In this document: positions 1-10,771 of the stretch, piece after piece | How the letters are laid out: every line of letters begins with the position of its first letter | How positions within the stretch are numbered: the stretch's first letter is position 1 | Assembly: GCF_006704265.1 (NCBI RefSeq) | Contig: NZ_VIKA01000003.1 | Location: forward strand, 1 to 64,000 | From: Elioraea sp. Yellowstone | GTDB taxonomy: Bacteria > Pseudomonadota > Alphaproteobacteria > Acetobacterales > Acetobacteraceae | Direction: 5' to 3' | DNA length: 64,000 nt | Made by a program: the position numbers and the translations under genes | The notes under the pieces: model-generated | Told to the model about the DNA's origin: nothing | The model's input: the letters and a program-made list of their open reading frames with translations, nothing else | Database searches by the model: none

Positions 1-2
1 CT

Positions 3-557
3 GCGGCAACCGGCCATGCCGCGCTCTCCGGGGCGCGCGCCTGGGCGGTGCGGCTCGGCCGCTTCCGCGATCGCGGCGGCGCCCTCGCCGCAGCCCGTAT
101 CGCCGCGCACAAGGTCGCCGCCGGCTCGCTGCAGGTCGAGCAGATGCATGTGCGTGGCCGCACCGTCTGGGCCGCCCGACTCGCCCAGCTCACCGAGGCC
201 GAGGCGCGCCGGGTCTGCGCCAGCCGCCCCTACTGTGCACCGATCGCGCCCGGCGGCGGCGCCGTCCGGAGCGCCAAGGCGGCCGCGCGCGACTGGGCCG
301 TGCGGCTCGGCGTCTATCGCGATCGTGCCGGTGCGGTCGCGGCGGTGAAGCGGGCCCATGCGGCGCTCGCCTCGTCGCAGCCGGAGCCGAAGCTGACGCG
401 CGTACGCTTCGCCGGTCGGCCGGCTTGGCGTGCCGAACTCGTCAACCTCACCCGCGGCGAGGCGCACCGGACCTGCGCCCGCTGGCCCAGCCGTGCTCCC
501 GACTGCGTCGCCGTCGCGCCGACCGCTCTCGCCTCGGCAGGGAACGGCCAGGGCTAG
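3..557 (+). CDS. SPOR-repeat protein, C-terminal part (5' end outside window)
   Basis: The reading frame is open from the left edge to TAG at 555-557, so the true start lies upstream; a GTG at 48 is an internal valine. Two similar repeats are visible, each beginning WAVRLG-(R/V)-(F/Y)-RDR, followed by an Ala-rich helix, a V/F-x-GR-x-(V/A)WRA segment and an L/N-L-T-x-x-EA-x-R/H-x-C motif. This is the pattern of SPOR (peptidoglycan-binding) domains, which in alphaproteobacteria often sit at the C-terminus of periplasmic D,D-carboxypeptidases or lytic transglycosylases. The N-terminal domain is not visible, so the enzyme identity cannot be given. Cysteines recur at equivalent places in both repeats, which suggests disulfides in the periplasm (inference). 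Confidence 0.6.
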   Translation, partial: AATGHAALSGARAWAVRLGRFRDRGGALAAARIAAHKVAAGSLQVEQMHVRGRTVWAARLAQLTEAEARRVCASRPYCAPIAPGGGAVRSAKAAARDWAVRLGVYRDRAGAVAAVKRAHAALASSQPEPKLTRVRFAGRPAWRAELVNLTRGEAHRTCARWPSRAPDCVAVAPTALASAGNGQG

Positions 558-569
558 CGCGGTTTCCGG

Positions 570-770
570 TCAGTCCAGGTCATATCCCGCGGCGGTGAAG
601 TGGTGGGCGCATTCCTCCGGCGTGAAGGCGCCGATGATGTGGCGGGTGGCATTCGAAAGGCCATCGACGGTGTGCCGGGCTGCCGCGCGGAGCATGGTCG
701 TGAGCTTTGCGAAGGCGTACTCGATCGGGTTCGTGTCCGGGCACAGGACGGCAGGTAGAACAGGCCCGTA
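570..770 (-). pseudogene. IS630-type transposase remnant (C-terminal end)
   Basis: Reading leftwards from about 770, one frame gives LFYLP and the next gives CPDTNPIEYAFAKL, then a helical tail ending FTPEECAHHFTAAGYDLD and TGA at 570-572. The pair LP..(S)PD-x-NPIE followed by a FTPxECxxYFxxAGY tail is the hallmark of IS630-family DDE transposase C-termini. The motif is split across two frames, so there is a frameshift near 745-760, and the N-terminal and central parts of the transposase are missing. It is a dead fragment. Confidence 0.75.
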
Positions 771-771
771 C

Positions 772-900
772 CGGGCGGGGGCCATGGCGGCGCCATCTGC
801 GCAGGATCGGCCGCGAGATGCCGAAGCGCCGGCAAACGACGCCGCCATCGCGGACGTGCTGATGGAGCCGGATCCAGTCGAGCCGCGTTCTTGGGTCCAT
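772..900 (-). pseudogene. IS481-like transposase N-terminal helix-turn-helix fragment
   Basis: Starting at an ATG on the minus strand (898-900), the translation has TRLDWIRLHQHVRDGG followed by CRRFGISRPILRRWRRHG. This matches the N-terminal HTH found in IS481-like transposases (RLDW...CRxxGISRPTLRKW). It runs directly into the IS630 C-terminal remnant, so two unrelated IS relics are joined here. Everything downstream of the HTH in this element is missing. I see no terminal inverted repeats. Confidence 0.55.
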
Positions 901-1120
901 CGAACCGCCCGCGTGAGGCCCGGAGCCTGGTGGACAACGACGATCTCCGCCGCATCGCCCCGGACCGCCACACCGGCTTGCCGGAGAGCCAGGGCACAGT
1001 GAAACGATGCCTACGGCCCCCGCAGGTTAACGACCAGCGCCATCGTTCCGCCCACGTCTTCAGCGCGGCCTGCCCCAGCGTGACACCGGCACCGCCCTGG
1101 CGTTGTCCCGCGTCTCCGTC
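901..1120. other. Unassigned scar between IS relics and crotonase pseudogene
   Basis: No reading frame here carries a motif I can assign. It lies between two transposase fragments and a decayed enoyl-CoA hydratase end, so it is most simply read as rearranged junk from past insertion and deletion. Confidence 0.4.
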
Positions 1121-1357
1121 GCGGTGATCAAGCTGCTGCCCAAGAAGGGCGCAGGTGGGATCTGCCGCCGGCTCGCGTGCTTCAGCCCGATCGCCGCGCA
1201 GGCGGTGAGGGCCGCCCCGCGCCAAGCGCTGGAAGCACCACTCTCCGCCTGACTCGCCTACGAGAACGAGATGAACGTGCTGCGCCTCGCGACCGGCGAC
1301 CGCCTGGAGGGCATCGGCGCCTTCGCGGAGAGGTACGCGGCCGATCTCACGCGCTGA
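1121..1357 (+). pseudogene. Enoyl-CoA hydratase (crotonase) remnant, C-terminal, with in-frame stop
   Basis: In one frame the translation runs IKLLPKKGAGG, then SPIAAQAVRAAPRQALEAPLSA, an in-frame TGA at 1250-1252, then LAYENEMNVLRLATGDRLEG-IGAFAERYAADLTR and a final TGA at 1355-1357. The second and third pieces match the end of crotonase-family proteins (IAAQAVKRAL..., E...L..T.D..EGI.AF.EKR). The LLP-x-GAGG loop sits much too close to them, which indicates a large internal deletion. It abuts a MaoC-SDR-acyl-CoA dehydrogenase operon on the other strand, so it may once have belonged to the same acyl-CoA pathway (inference). No intact start is visible. Confidence 0.65.
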
Positions 1358-1796
1358 CCTTGCGGCGGACCATCATGTCGTTCTCGCCCTGCTGGACCAC
1401 GTCGCCGCGCTGGTTGGTCAGAGTCACCGCGATCGTCACGATGCCGCGATCGGGTTTCTTCGTTTCGCGCTTGGCGATGACACGAATGCGCGCGGCGATG
1501 CGGTCGCCGATCAGGATCGGCGCGGTGAATTTCCAGCGCCAGCCGAGCGAGACGATCGCGGCGAGCCGCACGGCGGCGCGGTTCTTCAGCCCATCGGCCA
1601 GCGCAAGACCAAGAAGGCCGTGTGCAACCCGCCCGGGATAGCCGATCGCTCGGGCGTAGTCGTCATCGACGTGCAGGTCGTAGAAGTCGCCCGTGAGCCC
1701 GGCGAAGCCGAGCACGTGGTGCTCGGAGACCGTGATGCCGGGCGTTTCGTAGTCCAGCCCGACCTCGATGTCCTCGTAGACAAGCGCCTCGCTCAT
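1347..1796 (-). CDS. MaoC family (R)-hydratase/dehydratase
   Basis: 149 residues of a hot-dog fold MaoC-type hydratase, expected to add water to or remove it from an acyl-CoA substrate. The signature is FAGLTGDFYDLHVDDDYAR followed by VAHGLLGLALADGL, holding the catalytic Asp and His. The ATG at 1794-1796 overlaps the TGA of the upstream SDR gene (ATGA), so the two are translationally coupled; together with the acyl-CoA dehydrogenase they form a three-gene operon. The 3' end overlaps the end of the crotonase relic on the other strand by about 11 bases. Substrate unknown. Confidence 0.85.
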   Translation of the reverse strand: MSEALVYEDIEVGLDYETPGITVSEHHVLGFAGLTGDFYDLHVDDDYARAIGYPGRVAHGLLGLALADGLKNRAAVRLAAIVSLGWRWKFTAPILIGDRIAARIRVIAKRETKKPDRGIVTIAVTLTNQRGDVVQQGENDMMVRRKVSA

Positions 1797-2557
1797 AGCC
1801 GGTGCAGGTGCAGTCCGCCGTCGATGTGGAACGCATCGCCGGTGGTGAAGGGAATGTCGCCGGCGGCAAGCGCGGCGATCGCGCGGCCGACCTCCTCGGC
1901 CTCGCCCCAGCGGCGGATCGGCGAGAGCCCGGCCTCGATGCGGGCGGTGTAGCGGTCCGCGACCGCGGCGGTCATGTCGGTGCGGATCACGCCCGGCCGG
2001 ATCTCGTGCACGGCGATTCCGGCATCGGCGAGCCGTATCGCGAACAGCTTGGCGGCCATCGAGGCGGCAGCCTTGGAGACGCAATACTCGCCGCGCTCGA
2101 CCGCCGGCATGAAGGCGTTGGCCGAGGAGACGAACAGCAGCGACCGCTTCCCGCGCGCGGGCGCATCCGCGCTGAGCATGCGGCGGGCGACCGCCTGGGC
2201 CAGGAAGAAGGCCCCGCGCGCGTTGACGCCGAGGCAGCGGTCGAACGAGGCCTCGGAGACGTCGAGCAGGTCGCCGCGCGCGAGCGCGCCGACGCCGGCG
2301 TTGTTCACCAGGCATTCCAGCCCGCCGAAGGCGGCCCACGCCGCATCGACGAGCGCGCCATGCGCCGCGGTCGCCGCCACATCGGCAGCGAGGAAGCGGA
2401 ACGCCCCGCCTGCCGCGGCCACCGCCGCCTCGGTCTCCGCTGCACCTTCCGCCTCGAGATCGGCGCCGACCACGTCGAAGCCGCGTGCGGCGAGGGCGGC
2501 GCAGGTGGCGCGGCCGATCCCCCGCCGCGCGCCGGTGACAAGCGCGGCGGGTCTCAT
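1793..2557 (-). CDS. SDR family oxidoreductase
   Basis: 254 residues with a Rossmann nucleotide-binding motif near the N-terminus ([14 protein letters not shown]), the NNAG motif ([11 protein letters not shown]) and the catalytic Ser...Tyr-x-x-x-Lys (LFVSSANAF ... [11 protein letters not shown]). The C-terminal [12 protein letters not shown] is the usual SDR end. It probably acts as a 3-ketoacyl- or 3-hydroxyacyl-CoA reductase/dehydrogenase, judging by its place between an acyl-CoA dehydrogenase and a MaoC hydratase; both junctions are 4-base ATGA overlaps. Substrate is inference. Confidence 0.85.
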   Translation of the reverse strand: MRPAALVTGARRGIGRATCAALAARGFDVVGADLEAEGAAETEAAVAAAGGAFRFLAADVAATAAHGALVDAAWAAFGGLECLVNNAGVGALARGDLLDVSEASFDRCLGVNARGAFFLAQAVARRMLSADAPARGKRSLLFVSSANAFMPAVERGEYCVSKAAASMAAKLFAIRLADAGIAVHEIRPGVIRTDMTAAVADRYTARIEAGLSPIRRWGEAEEVGRAIAALAAGDIPFTTGDAFHIDGGLHLHRL

Positions 2558-3717
2558 GCGAGCAGCTCACGCGCCATGATCATGCGCTGGATCTGGTTCG
2601 TCCCCTCGTAGATCTGCGTGATCTTGGCGTCGCGGTAGAGCCGTTCCACCGCGACACCGCGGATGTAGCCCGAGCCGCCGTGGATCTGGACCGCATCCGC
2701 CGTGCGCGCCACCGCCGCGTCCGAGGCGAAACACTTGGCGAAGGAGGCCTCCAGGGTCGCGCGACGGCCGGCGTCGAGCAGTCGCGCGGCGTGGCGTACC
2801 ATCAGCCGCGCGGCATGCGTATCCTTCGCCATGTCGGCGATCATCCACTGTACGGCCTGGAACTCCGCGATCGGCCTGCCGAACTGCACCCGCGCCTTCG
2901 CATGGGCGATGCTCTCCTCGAGTGCGCGCTGGAGAATCCCGACCGCGAGCGCGCCGATGCCGACACGGCCCTTGTCCAGTACGCTCATCATCAGGTGGAA
3001 GCCGCGCCCGTCCGGGCCGAGCAGCGCATCCGCCGGGAGGCGAACGTCTTCGAATCGAAGACCGCCGACGGGCGAGGCGCGCTGACCCATCTTGTGCTCG
3101 GCGCGCAGCCGGGTGACGCCGGGTGCATCGAGATCGACCAGGAACGCCGCCATGCCGCGATGCCCCGCCTCGGGGTTCGTGCGCGCGAGCACCACGGCAA
3201 AATCGGCGAGCGGGCCCATGTGGATCCAGAGCTTGGTGCCGTTCAGCACCCAGCCCGCGCCGTCGCGCCGCGCGGTCGTCTTCAGCGCCGCGAGGTCCGA
3301 GCCCGCGCCCTCTTCGGTCAGCGCATAGGCGCAGCGCCGTTCGCGCGCGAGCAGCGGTCGGAGGTAGCGTGCCTGCTGTGCCGCCGTGCCGTGCTCGGCG
3401 AGCAGGGTCGCGACCAGCTCGACGAGGCCCACCTGGTCAGCCACCGAGGCATAGCCGCGCGCGAGTTCCTCCATCACCACCGCGTAGGCAAGCGCGCCCG
3501 CCCCCGTGCCACCCAGCGCCTCCGGCACCGTGATGCCGAACATCCCGAGCTCCGCAAGCGCGCGGTAGAGGTCCTCGGGGTACGCTTCGGTTTCGTCGAG
3601 TTCGGCAGCACGCGGGAAGATGCGCTCGTCGGCGAAGCGGCGCACGCTGGCGCGCAGCTGCGCGAGCGAGGCGTCGAGATCGGGATCGTCGGGCGCCCGG
3701 CCCGCAGCGTCCGGCAT
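2554..3717 (-). CDS. Acyl-CoA dehydrogenase
   Basis: 387 residues, the normal family length. It removes two hydrogens from acyl-CoA using FAD and passes electrons to ETF. Visible features: N-terminal helical domain; [11 protein letters not shown] and WIHMG segments of the flavin/substrate-binding beta domain; a C-terminal helical domain with [15 protein letters not shown]; and the end [18 protein letters not shown] containing the family catalytic Glu (YEGTNQ). The start at 3717 (MPDAAGRAP) is chosen because family homology begins soon after; the open frame continues upstream without recognisable sequence. First gene of a three-gene operon, divergent from the SDR at 3830. Confidence 0.9.
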   Translation of the reverse strand: MPDAAGRAPDDPDLDASLAQLRASVRRFADERIFPRAAELDETEAYPEDLYRALAELGMFGITVPEALGGTGAGALAYAVVMEELARGYASVADQVGLVELVATLLAEHGTAAQQARYLRPLLARERRCAYALTEEGAGSDLAALKTTARRDGAGWVLNGTKLWIHMGPLADFAVVLARTNPEAGHRGMAAFLVDLDAPGVTRLRAEHKMGQRASPVGGLRFEDVRLPADALLGPDGRGFHLMMSVLDKGRVGIGALAVGILQRALEESIAHAKARVQFGRPIAEFQAVQWMIADMAKDTHAARLMVRHAARLLDAGRRATLEASFAKCFASDAAVARTADAVQIHGGSGYIRGVAVERLYRDAKITQIYEGTNQIQRMIMARELLA

Positions 3718-3829
3718 GCCGTTTCCTCCGCGCTGGCCATCGTGGCCGAGGTGAACCGCCCCGTCCAGCTGGGCGTCTGGCGGTGGCACGCGCTGTGGTG
3801 CAGGCTTGCCGCACCGGAGGATGAAACGG

Positions 3830-4639
3830 ATGCAGGACAGCGTTGCGCTCGACGGCAAGGTCGCGATCGTCACCGGTGCGGGCTCGCGCGGCGAGGGGGT
3901 GGGCAACGGCCGCGCGACCGCGATCGTGCTCGCCCGGCGCGGCGCGCGCGTGCTGCTGGTGGACATCGAGCCCGGCTGGATGGAGGCGACGGCGAGGGCG
4001 ATCGCAGCCGAGGGCGGCCAGCACGCGGCGATCGTGGCGGATGTCTCGGACGGCGTGCAGTGCCGTACGGTGGTCGGGGCGGCAGTGGCGCGCTGGGGGC
4101 GGCTCGACATCCTGGTGAACAATGTCGGCATCTCCGGCCCCCCGGGCAACGCGGTGGAGGTCGATCCCGAGGCGTGGGACCGGGCCATGCGGATCAATGT
4201 CGGCTCGGTCATGCTGATGTCGAAATACGCGATCCCGGAGATGCGCAAGACCGGCGGCGGGGCGATCGTCAACCTCTCCTCGGTCGCCGGGCTGCTCGCG
4301 GGGCATCCCGGCCTGCTCTACGCCACCACCAAGGGCGCGATCGTGCAGATGACGCGCGCGATGGCCGCACACCACGGGCCGGAGGGAATCCGCGTCAACT
4401 GCGTCGCCCCGGGCTATGTCTACACGCCGATGGTGGCGGTGCGCGGGCTCGACGAGGCGGGCCGCGAGGCGCGCCGCCAGGCGACGCTGCTCAAGACCGA
4501 GGGCACCGCCTGGGACGTCGCCGAGGCGATCGCCTGGCTGGTCTCGCCGGCGGCACGCTGGGTCACCGGCATCACCCTGCCGGTCGATGCGGGCACGTCG
4601 GCAGGCAGCACGACGCTCGCCTCGCCGAAGCCGATCTGA
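3830..4639 (+). CDS. SDR family oxidoreductase
   Basis: 269 residues. Cofactor loop [16 protein letters not shown] is longer than the classical TGxxxGxG, followed by NNVGISGP, then the Ser (NLSSVAG) and the catalytic Tyr/Lys (LLYATTKGA). The C-terminus has the [10 protein letters not shown] motif. The start at 3830 is preceded by GGAGG (3816-3820) at 9 bases; an ATG at 3821 touches that site and is less likely. Divergent from the acyl-CoA dehydrogenase operon with about 110 bases between starts, so a shared regulatory region is possible. Substrate unknown. Confidence 0.85.
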   Translation: MQDSVALDGKVAIVTGAGSRGEGVGNGRATAIVLARRGARVLLVDIEPGWMEATARAIAAEGGQHAAIVADVSDGVQCRTVVGAAVARWGRLDILVNNVGISGPPGNAVEVDPEAWDRAMRINVGSVMLMSKYAIPEMRKTGGGAIVNLSSVAGLLAGHPGLLYATTKGAIVQMTRAMAAHHGPEGIRVNCVAPGYVYTPMVAVRGLDEAGREARRQATLLKTEGTAWDVAEAIAWLVSPAARWVTGITLPVDAGTSAGSTTLASPKPI

Positions 4640-4713
4640 GCCGCCATCGCCGCTCGCGGCGACCGCGCCGGTCTGGCCCTGCCACCTCCTGCCGCTCGGC
4701 GCGCCGGCCGAGA

Positions 4714-5715
4714 CTACGCCGCGGCTTCCGCGCCCGCGTACACGCGCGCGAGGATTTCATAGGAGCGCTTGCGCGCCTCGTGGTCGAAGATCTGCGCGGT
4801 GACGATCAGCTCGTCCGCCCCCGTGCGGGCGACGAACTCGGCGAGCCCGACGCGCACCGTCTCCGGCCCGCCGACCACGGCGATGCCGAGCGAGGCCTCG
4901 ATCACCGCACGCGCCTGCGGATCGAGCCGCACGGCGAAGTCCTCCACCGGCGGCGGCAGTCTCCCGGGCCGGCCCAGGCGACGGTTCAGCAGCGCCTGGA
5001 GATGCGAGGAGAACAGGTATCGCGCCTCGGCATCGGTCTCGGCCGCGACCACGTGCAGGCCGAGCATGGCGTGGGGCTTCGCGAGGTACTCCGACGGCCG
5101 GAACCGCTCGCGGTAGAGTGCCAGCGCCTGCATCATCTGCGCCGGCGCGAAATGCGAGGCGAAGGCGTAGGGCAGCCCCAGCGCGGCGGCGAGTTCGGCG
5201 CCGAAGGTGCTCGAGCCGAGGATCCACACCTCGACCTGTTCGCCCGCGCCGGGGGTCGCGACCACCGCCTGGCCGGGCTCGGGCGGCCGGAACCAGCCGA
5301 GCAGCTCGACCACGTCCTGCGGGAAGTTGTCGGCGTCGGAGGCGAGCGTGCGGCGCAGCGCCCAGGCCGTGCGCGGATCGGTGCCTGGCGCGCGACCGAG
5401 GCCGAGATCGATCCGACCTGGATGCAGCGCGGCGAGCGTGCCGAACTGCTCGGCGATCACCAGCGGCGCATGGTTCGGCAGCATCACCCCGCCGGCGCCG
5501 ATGCGGATCATGCGCGTTCCAGCCGCGACATGGGCGAGTGCCACGGCGGTGGCGGCGCTCGCGATACCCGGCATGTTGTGGTGCTCGGCCATCCAGAAGC
5601 GCCGGTAGCCCAGCGCCTCGACATGGCGGGCGAGGTCGGCGGCATTGCGCAGCGCGTCGCCGGGCGTGCTGCCGTCGGCGACGGGGGCGAGATCGAGCAC
5701 GGAGAGCGGGACCAT
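4714..5715 (-). CDS. LLM class flavin-dependent oxidoreductase
   Basis: 333 residues of a luciferase-like TIM barrel monooxygenase. Typical segments: [19 protein letters not shown] at the N-terminus, [50 protein letters not shown]. These match the subgroup of single-component LLM proteins of unknown substrate. Start MVPLSVLDL at 5715 is the family start; a TTG/GTG extension upstream adds 12 residues without homology. It lies 40 bases from the end of the amino-acid transporter operon and may be its last gene. Confidence 0.85.
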   Translation of the reverse strand: MVPLSVLDLAPVADGSTPGDALRNAADLARHVEALGYRRFWMAEHHNMPGIASAATAVALAHVAAGTRMIRIGAGGVMLPNHAPLVIAEQFGTLAALHPGRIDLGLGRAPGTDPRTAWALRRTLASDADNFPQDVVELLGWFRPPEPGQAVVATPGAGEQVEVWILGSSTFGAELAAALGLPYAFASHFAPAQMMQALALYRERFRPSEYLAKPHAMLGLHVVAAETDAEARYLFSSHLQALLNRRLGRPGRLPPPVEDFAVRLDPQARAVIEASLGIAVVGGPETVRVGLAEFVARTGADELIVTAQIFDHEARKRSYEILARVYAGAEAAA

Positions 5716-5755
5716 GCGACCGATATGGGGCCGCCCCGCCCGCGGCCGCAAGACG

Positions 5756-6489
<734 letters not shown>

Positions 6490-6493
<4 letters not shown>

Positions 6494-7851
6494 CGCCGCT
6501 GCCCGGCGCCGAGCCTGCGCTCGAGGTTCAGGCTGTACTGCGACATCAGGAAGCAGAACACGAAGTAGATCAGCGTGATGAAGAAGAACGGCTCTAGGAA
6601 CAGGCCGAGCCAGGTGGTGTCCTCGCCGACCGCACGCGCCATGCTGAGGAGGTCGAAGAGGCCGATGATCGAGACGAGGGTGGTGTCCTTGAACAGGCCG
6701 ATGAAGTTGCCGACGATGGTCGGGATCATGATCCTCAAGGCCTGCGGCATGATCACCAGCGCGGTCGATTGCCAGAAGCCCAGGCCTACCGCGGCGGCCG
6801 CCTCGTACTGGCCGCGCAGGATCGCCTGCAGCCCGCCGCGCACGATCTCGGCCATGTAGGCGGCGGCGAACAGGCAGACCGCGACGATCGCGCGCACCAG
6901 CCGGTTCACCTCCACGCCCACCGGCAGGAAGAGCGGCAGCATCGTGTTGAACATGAACAGGATGGTGATCAGCGGCACCGAGCGGAACAGCTCGATGAAG
7001 GCAGTCGAGCAGAGGCTGATGAACGGCATGTGCGACCGCCGGCCGAGTGCCAGCATCACGCCCGCGGGCAGCGAGAAGGTGATGCCGATGCCCGAGATCA
7101 CCAGCGTCAGGAACAGCCCGCCCCAGTAGCGCGTCGGCACCTCGCTGAGCGACCACTGCGCGGCGAGCGCGAGCGCGGCGAGATAGAGAACGGCGTAGCC
7201 GATGCGCGCGCGCAGCCGCGCGCTCTCCTCCGGCTGCTCCGCGTCGCCGGTCACGCGCGCGACGAAGGCGCCGAAGCTCAGGCCGGTGAAGCGCTCGCTG
7301 AACGTCGTCAGCCACACCCAGGCGAAGGCGGCGAGGCCGAGCGCGATCAGCGCGGTCCAGAGCAGGTCCTGCTCGCCGCCGTGGAAGAAGTAGGAGGCGG
7401 GGAAGGGATAGAGCAGCACCGCCGAGAGCCCGATCGCGAGCTTCGAGCGCACGCCCGGCAGCCAGAGCGGCAGGGCCCAGACCACCAGCATCAGGAAGGC
7501 GGCGTTGATGCGCCACACCTGGTCCTTCGGATAGAGGCCGTAGAGCAGGTTCGGGATCCAGGCGATCACGCCCGGCCAGCACGCGCCGGCACGGCCGACC
7601 TTGTCGAGGCACTCGCGGCGGTTCGACGCCTCCCACACCGCATCGACCAGCGCCCAGTTGATGATGGCGGCGAAGACGACGATCACGATATAGGCGCCGA
7701 GCAGGGTCAGGAGCGCATTCGACACCGAGGAGAACAGGTTCGCGCGCATCCATGCGATCGGCCCGATCGCGGAAGAGGGCGGCGCGCGTGAAGGCTTCGG
7801 CGCGAAGACCAGCGGACGGTCTGCGGTCGCGAGGCGGGACTCGTCCGGCAT
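6490..7851 (-). CDS. aapM: Polar amino-acid ABC transporter permease (AapM-like)
   Basis: 453 residues. N-terminal membrane part, a variable middle, and a C-terminal permease core with the HisM/GlnP segment [20 protein letters not shown] and the EAA loop ([26 protein letters not shown]). The extra hydrophobic N-terminal region and large size are typical of AapM/BztC rather than GlnP. Third gene of the transporter operon, three bases after aapQ. Confidence 0.9.
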
Positions 7852-7854
7852 GCC

Positions 7855-9051
7855 TCAGCGCTCCGTGATCTGGACACGACGGTTGTAGAGGTTCATCAGC
7901 AGCGACACGGTGAGGCTGACCGCGCAGTAGAACCCCATGGTCATCGCCACGATCGGGATCGCCCGGCCGGACTGGTTGAGCGAGGTGTTCATCCAGACGC
8001 TGACGAGATCGGGGAAGCCGATCGCGATCGCGAGCGAGGAGTTCTTCGTCAGGTTCAGGTACTGGCTGATCAGCGGTGGGACGATCACGCGCAGCGCCTG
8101 CGGCAGGATCACGAAGCGCATGATGCGCGCGGGCTTCACGCCGAGCGCGCGCGCCGCCTCGGTCTGGCCGTGACTGACCGACTGGATGCCAGCGCGCACG
8201 ATCTCGGCGATGAAGCAGGAGGTGTAGATCGAAAGCGCCACGATCAGCGCGCAGAAGGTCGGCGGCACGGAAAGCCCGCCGCGGAAGTTGAAGCCCCTGA
8301 GCGCAGGAATGTCCCAGGCGAGCGGCGAGCCGGTGAGCAGGAAGGTCGCGGTCGGCAGCAGCACGACCAGCCCCGTGCCGACCAGCACCGAGGGGAAGGA
8401 CCGCCCGGTCGCCTCGAGACGCCGGCGCGCCCAGCGATGGATCGCGACCGCGGCGACGATGCCGAGACCCAGCGCCACGCCGGTCCAGCCGAACCCGTCC
8501 TGCGGCACCGGCGCTGGGAAGTAGAAGCCGCGATTGTTGAGGAAGAAGGTGCCGCCCCACTCGATGCTCTGGCGCGGCACCGGCAGGAGATTGAAGAAGC
8601 CGAAATACCACGCGATGATCTGCAGAAGCAGCGGCGTGTTGCGCAGCACCTCGACGTACCAGCGCGCGAGGTTGCGGATCAGCCAGTTCGTCGAGAGCCG
8701 CGCGAGCCCCATCACCAGACCGATCGCGGTCGCGAGCACGATGCCGATCGCCGCGACCAGGAGCGTGTTAGCGATGCCGACCTGGAACACCCGGAGGTAG
8801 CTGTCGCCCTCGCGGTAGGGAATCAGCGTGAAGACGATGTTGAACCCGGCGGAGTAGCCGAGGAAGTCGAACCCCGCCGCCATGCCGCGCTGCGAGAGGT
8901 TCTCGATCGTGTTGGAGACGAGATACCAGAGTCCGCCCACCAGGATCGCGGCGGTGAGCAGCTGGTAGAACACCCCCCGCACGAAGGCGTCGTTGACGAT
9001 CGAGGTCGTCCTCGATGCCCCGGCGGCCGACCGTTGCGTCGCGGCCGTCAT
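7855..9051 (-). CDS. aapQ: Polar amino-acid ABC transporter permease (AapQ-like)
   Basis: 398 residues with segments [23 protein letters not shown] and [33 protein letters not shown] (EAA loop) typical of AapQ/BztB. The extra loop between the first and later membrane segments is characteristic of this pair. ATG at 9051 is chosen over a TTG at 9096, which would add 15 unconserved residues. Pairs with AapM to form the membrane channel. Confidence 0.9.
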   Translation of the reverse strand: MTAATQRSAAGASRTTSIVNDAFVRGVFYQLLTAAILVGGLWYLVSNTIENLSQRGMAAGFDFLGYSAGFNIVFTLIPYREGDSYLRVFQVGIANTLLVAAIGIVLATAIGLVMGLARLSTNWLIRNLARWYVEVLRNTPLLLQIIAWYFGFFNLLPVPRQSIEWGGTFFLNNRGFYFPAPVPQDGFGWTGVALGLGIVAAVAIHRWARRRLEATGRSFPSVLVGTGLVVLLPTATFLLTGSPLAWDIPALRGFNFRGGLSVPPTFCALIVALSIYTSCFIAEIVRAGIQSVSHGQTEAARALGVKPARIMRFVILPQALRVIVPPLISQYLNLTKNSSLAIAIGFPDLVSVWMNTSLNQSGRAIPIVAMTMGFYCAVSLTVSLLMNLYNRRVQITER

Positions 9052-9155
9052 TGTCGTGGCCTGCCCTGTCCGGCCGATCACGTGGACACGACGCAACGGG
9101 GATCCCCGCGCAGCCGCGAAGATCTCCTCGCGTCAGCCGCGCGGCGCGCTCCGCA

Positions 9156-10184
9156 TCACCGGAACGGCATCGCGTACATCAGCCCGCCCTTGGTCCAGAG
9201 CGCATTGAGCGACTCCTCCCGCGGGATGCCGACGGGGGTATTGGCGCCGACATGCCGCTCGTAGAGCTCGCCGTAGTTGCCGAGATGCCGGATGACGCGG
9301 ACCATGAAATCATTGGTCAGCCCCATGCCCTGACCGATATTGCCCTCGACGCCAAGGAGGCGCTTGATGTTCGGGTTGTCGGATTTGAGCATCTCGTCGA
9401 GGTTCCTCGAGTTCACACCGAGTTCCTCGGCCTCGATGAGACCCATCAGGACCCAGCGCACGATGTCGCCCCAGTTCTGATCGCCATGCCGCACGACCGG
9501 TCCCAGCGGCTCCTTCGAGATCGTCTCCGGAAGGATCACATGATCGTCGGGGGTCGGGAAGGCCGAACGCCGGGCGGCGAGGCCCGACTTGTCGTTGGTG
9601 TAGGCGTCGCAGCCGCCGCCGAGATAGGTCTCGACCAGCACGTTGACATTCTCGTTCGTCACCGCCTGGAGGCGCATGTTGTTGGCGCGGAAGTAGTCGG
9701 CGAGATTGAGCTCGGTGGTCGTGCCGGTCAGCACGCAGACGGTCGCCCCGTCAAGCTCCCTGGCCGACTTGATCCCCGACGCCTTGGGCACGAGGAATCC
9801 CTGGCCGTCATAGAAGTTCACACCAACGAACTCGAGGCCGAGTTGGCTGTCGCGCACGGCGGTCCAGGTCGTGGTGCGCGAGAGCATGTCGGACTCGCCG
9901 TTGGCGAGCGAGGTGAAGCGCACCGCCGAGGTGACCGACTGGTAGCGTACCTTGTCCGGATCGTCGAAGATCGCGGCTGCGACGGCCCGACACATGTCGA
10001 CATCGAGGCCGGACCACTTGCCGTCCGCCGACAGGGCATAGAAGCCTGGTGTCGGCAGCCCGACCTGGCAGTTCAGCGCGCCGCGTTGCTTGACTTGCGC
10101 GAGGGTCTGCTGCGCTCCGGCGTCCGCGCCGGTCATGGCGAACAGGACGGACGCTGCGCCGAGCAGCGTGAGGCTCTTCTTCAT
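9156..10184 (-). CDS. aapJ: Amino-acid ABC transporter substrate-binding protein (AapJ-like)
   Basis: 342 residues. Signal peptide MKKSLTLLGAASVLFAMTG with cleavage near ADAGAQQ, then the mature family start TLAQVKQRGALNCQVG and GLPTPGFYALSADGKWSGLDVD-CRAVAAAIF. WTAVRD, NFYDGQGFLVPK, GTTTELNLADYF and the C-terminal GNYGELYERHVG-N match AapJ/BztA binding proteins, which capture polar and other L-amino acids in the periplasm. ATG at 10184 has GGGAG at about 8 bases. First gene of the aapJQMP operon. Confidence 0.93.
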   Translation of the reverse strand: MKKSLTLLGAASVLFAMTGADAGAQQTLAQVKQRGALNCQVGLPTPGFYALSADGKWSGLDVDMCRAVAAAIFDDPDKVRYQSVTSAVRFTSLANGESDMLSRTTTWTAVRDSQLGLEFVGVNFYDGQGFLVPKASGIKSARELDGATVCVLTGTTTELNLADYFRANNMRLQAVTNENVNVLVETYLGGGCDAYTNDKSGLAARRSAFPTPDDHVILPETISKEPLGPVVRHGDQNWGDIVRWVLMGLIEAEELGVNSRNLDEMLKSDNPNIKRLLGVEGNIGQGMGLTNDFMVRVIRHLGNYGELYERHVGANTPVGIPREESLNALWTKGGLMYAMPFR

Positions 10185-10279
10185 GCGTGCCACGCTCCCA
10201 AGATCGTGAAGCCCTCGGACCCAGCCTGCCGATCCTTGATGCCGTCCGACATGTTCTGGGCCCTGACATGGAAGCCTAG

Positions 10280-10640
10280 CTATTTCGTCCGCTGATGCAA
10301 ACCATAAACGCAGTGGACGGAAGGGGCGCGGTTCGCCTCAAGGCTCTTTGGTCGAGCCGGAACGTGAGGGTGGCGGTGACCTGCTGCCCGCGTACTCCCT
10401 CGGCAGCGGATGTGGCAGCCCGTCGACAGCAGGCGGACGACGCGGGAGGGCAGTTTGTCGCGGCGCAGATCACGGGCGTGGTGCTGGAGCGGGACCACGA
10501 GGCGCCCTGGCTGCCGCAGGCGACGTGACATTTCGCGTCAGCCCGCGCCCTCGGTCTTGCCGATGTGATATCGAAACGTCCATTCCTGCGCGGGCCGACA
10601 ACAGTGCCGGGCGCTTTGAAGCGGGTGGCATCGATCATCA
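10280..10640 (-). pseudogene. IS5 (IS427-group) transposase relic with frameshifts
   Basis: Minus-strand reading from 10638 gives MIDATRFKAPGTVVGPRRNG, then a frame change to FRYHIGKTEGAG, then another to GLTRNVTCRLRQPGRLVVPL. Joined, this is the DDE core of IS5/IS427 transposases (MIDATHxKxHRT...IGRTxGGLNSKLHxVCDxxGRPL). At least two frameshifts and the loss of both ends make it inactive. It separates the amino-acid transporter from the homogentisate operon. Confidence 0.7.
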
Positions 10641-10771
10641 GCCGTTACGGCCGGCCAGCCAAGGCAGAAAGTGCTGCGGCGCTCCAGCCATCCATGCGCG
10701 GAACCCACGCCATGATCGCAGCCACTCCTGCAGATCACGGAGCCAGGGGGGCCATGAGCATCAGGATGGCA
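10641..10771. other. Gene-less stretch next to IS5 relic
   Basis: Minus-strand frames are broken and may include more of the decayed IS5 element, but I could not assign them. No promoter or RNA gene is recognisable. With the relic and the transporter's 5' region, the span without an intact gene runs from 10185 to 10771. Confidence 0.35.
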
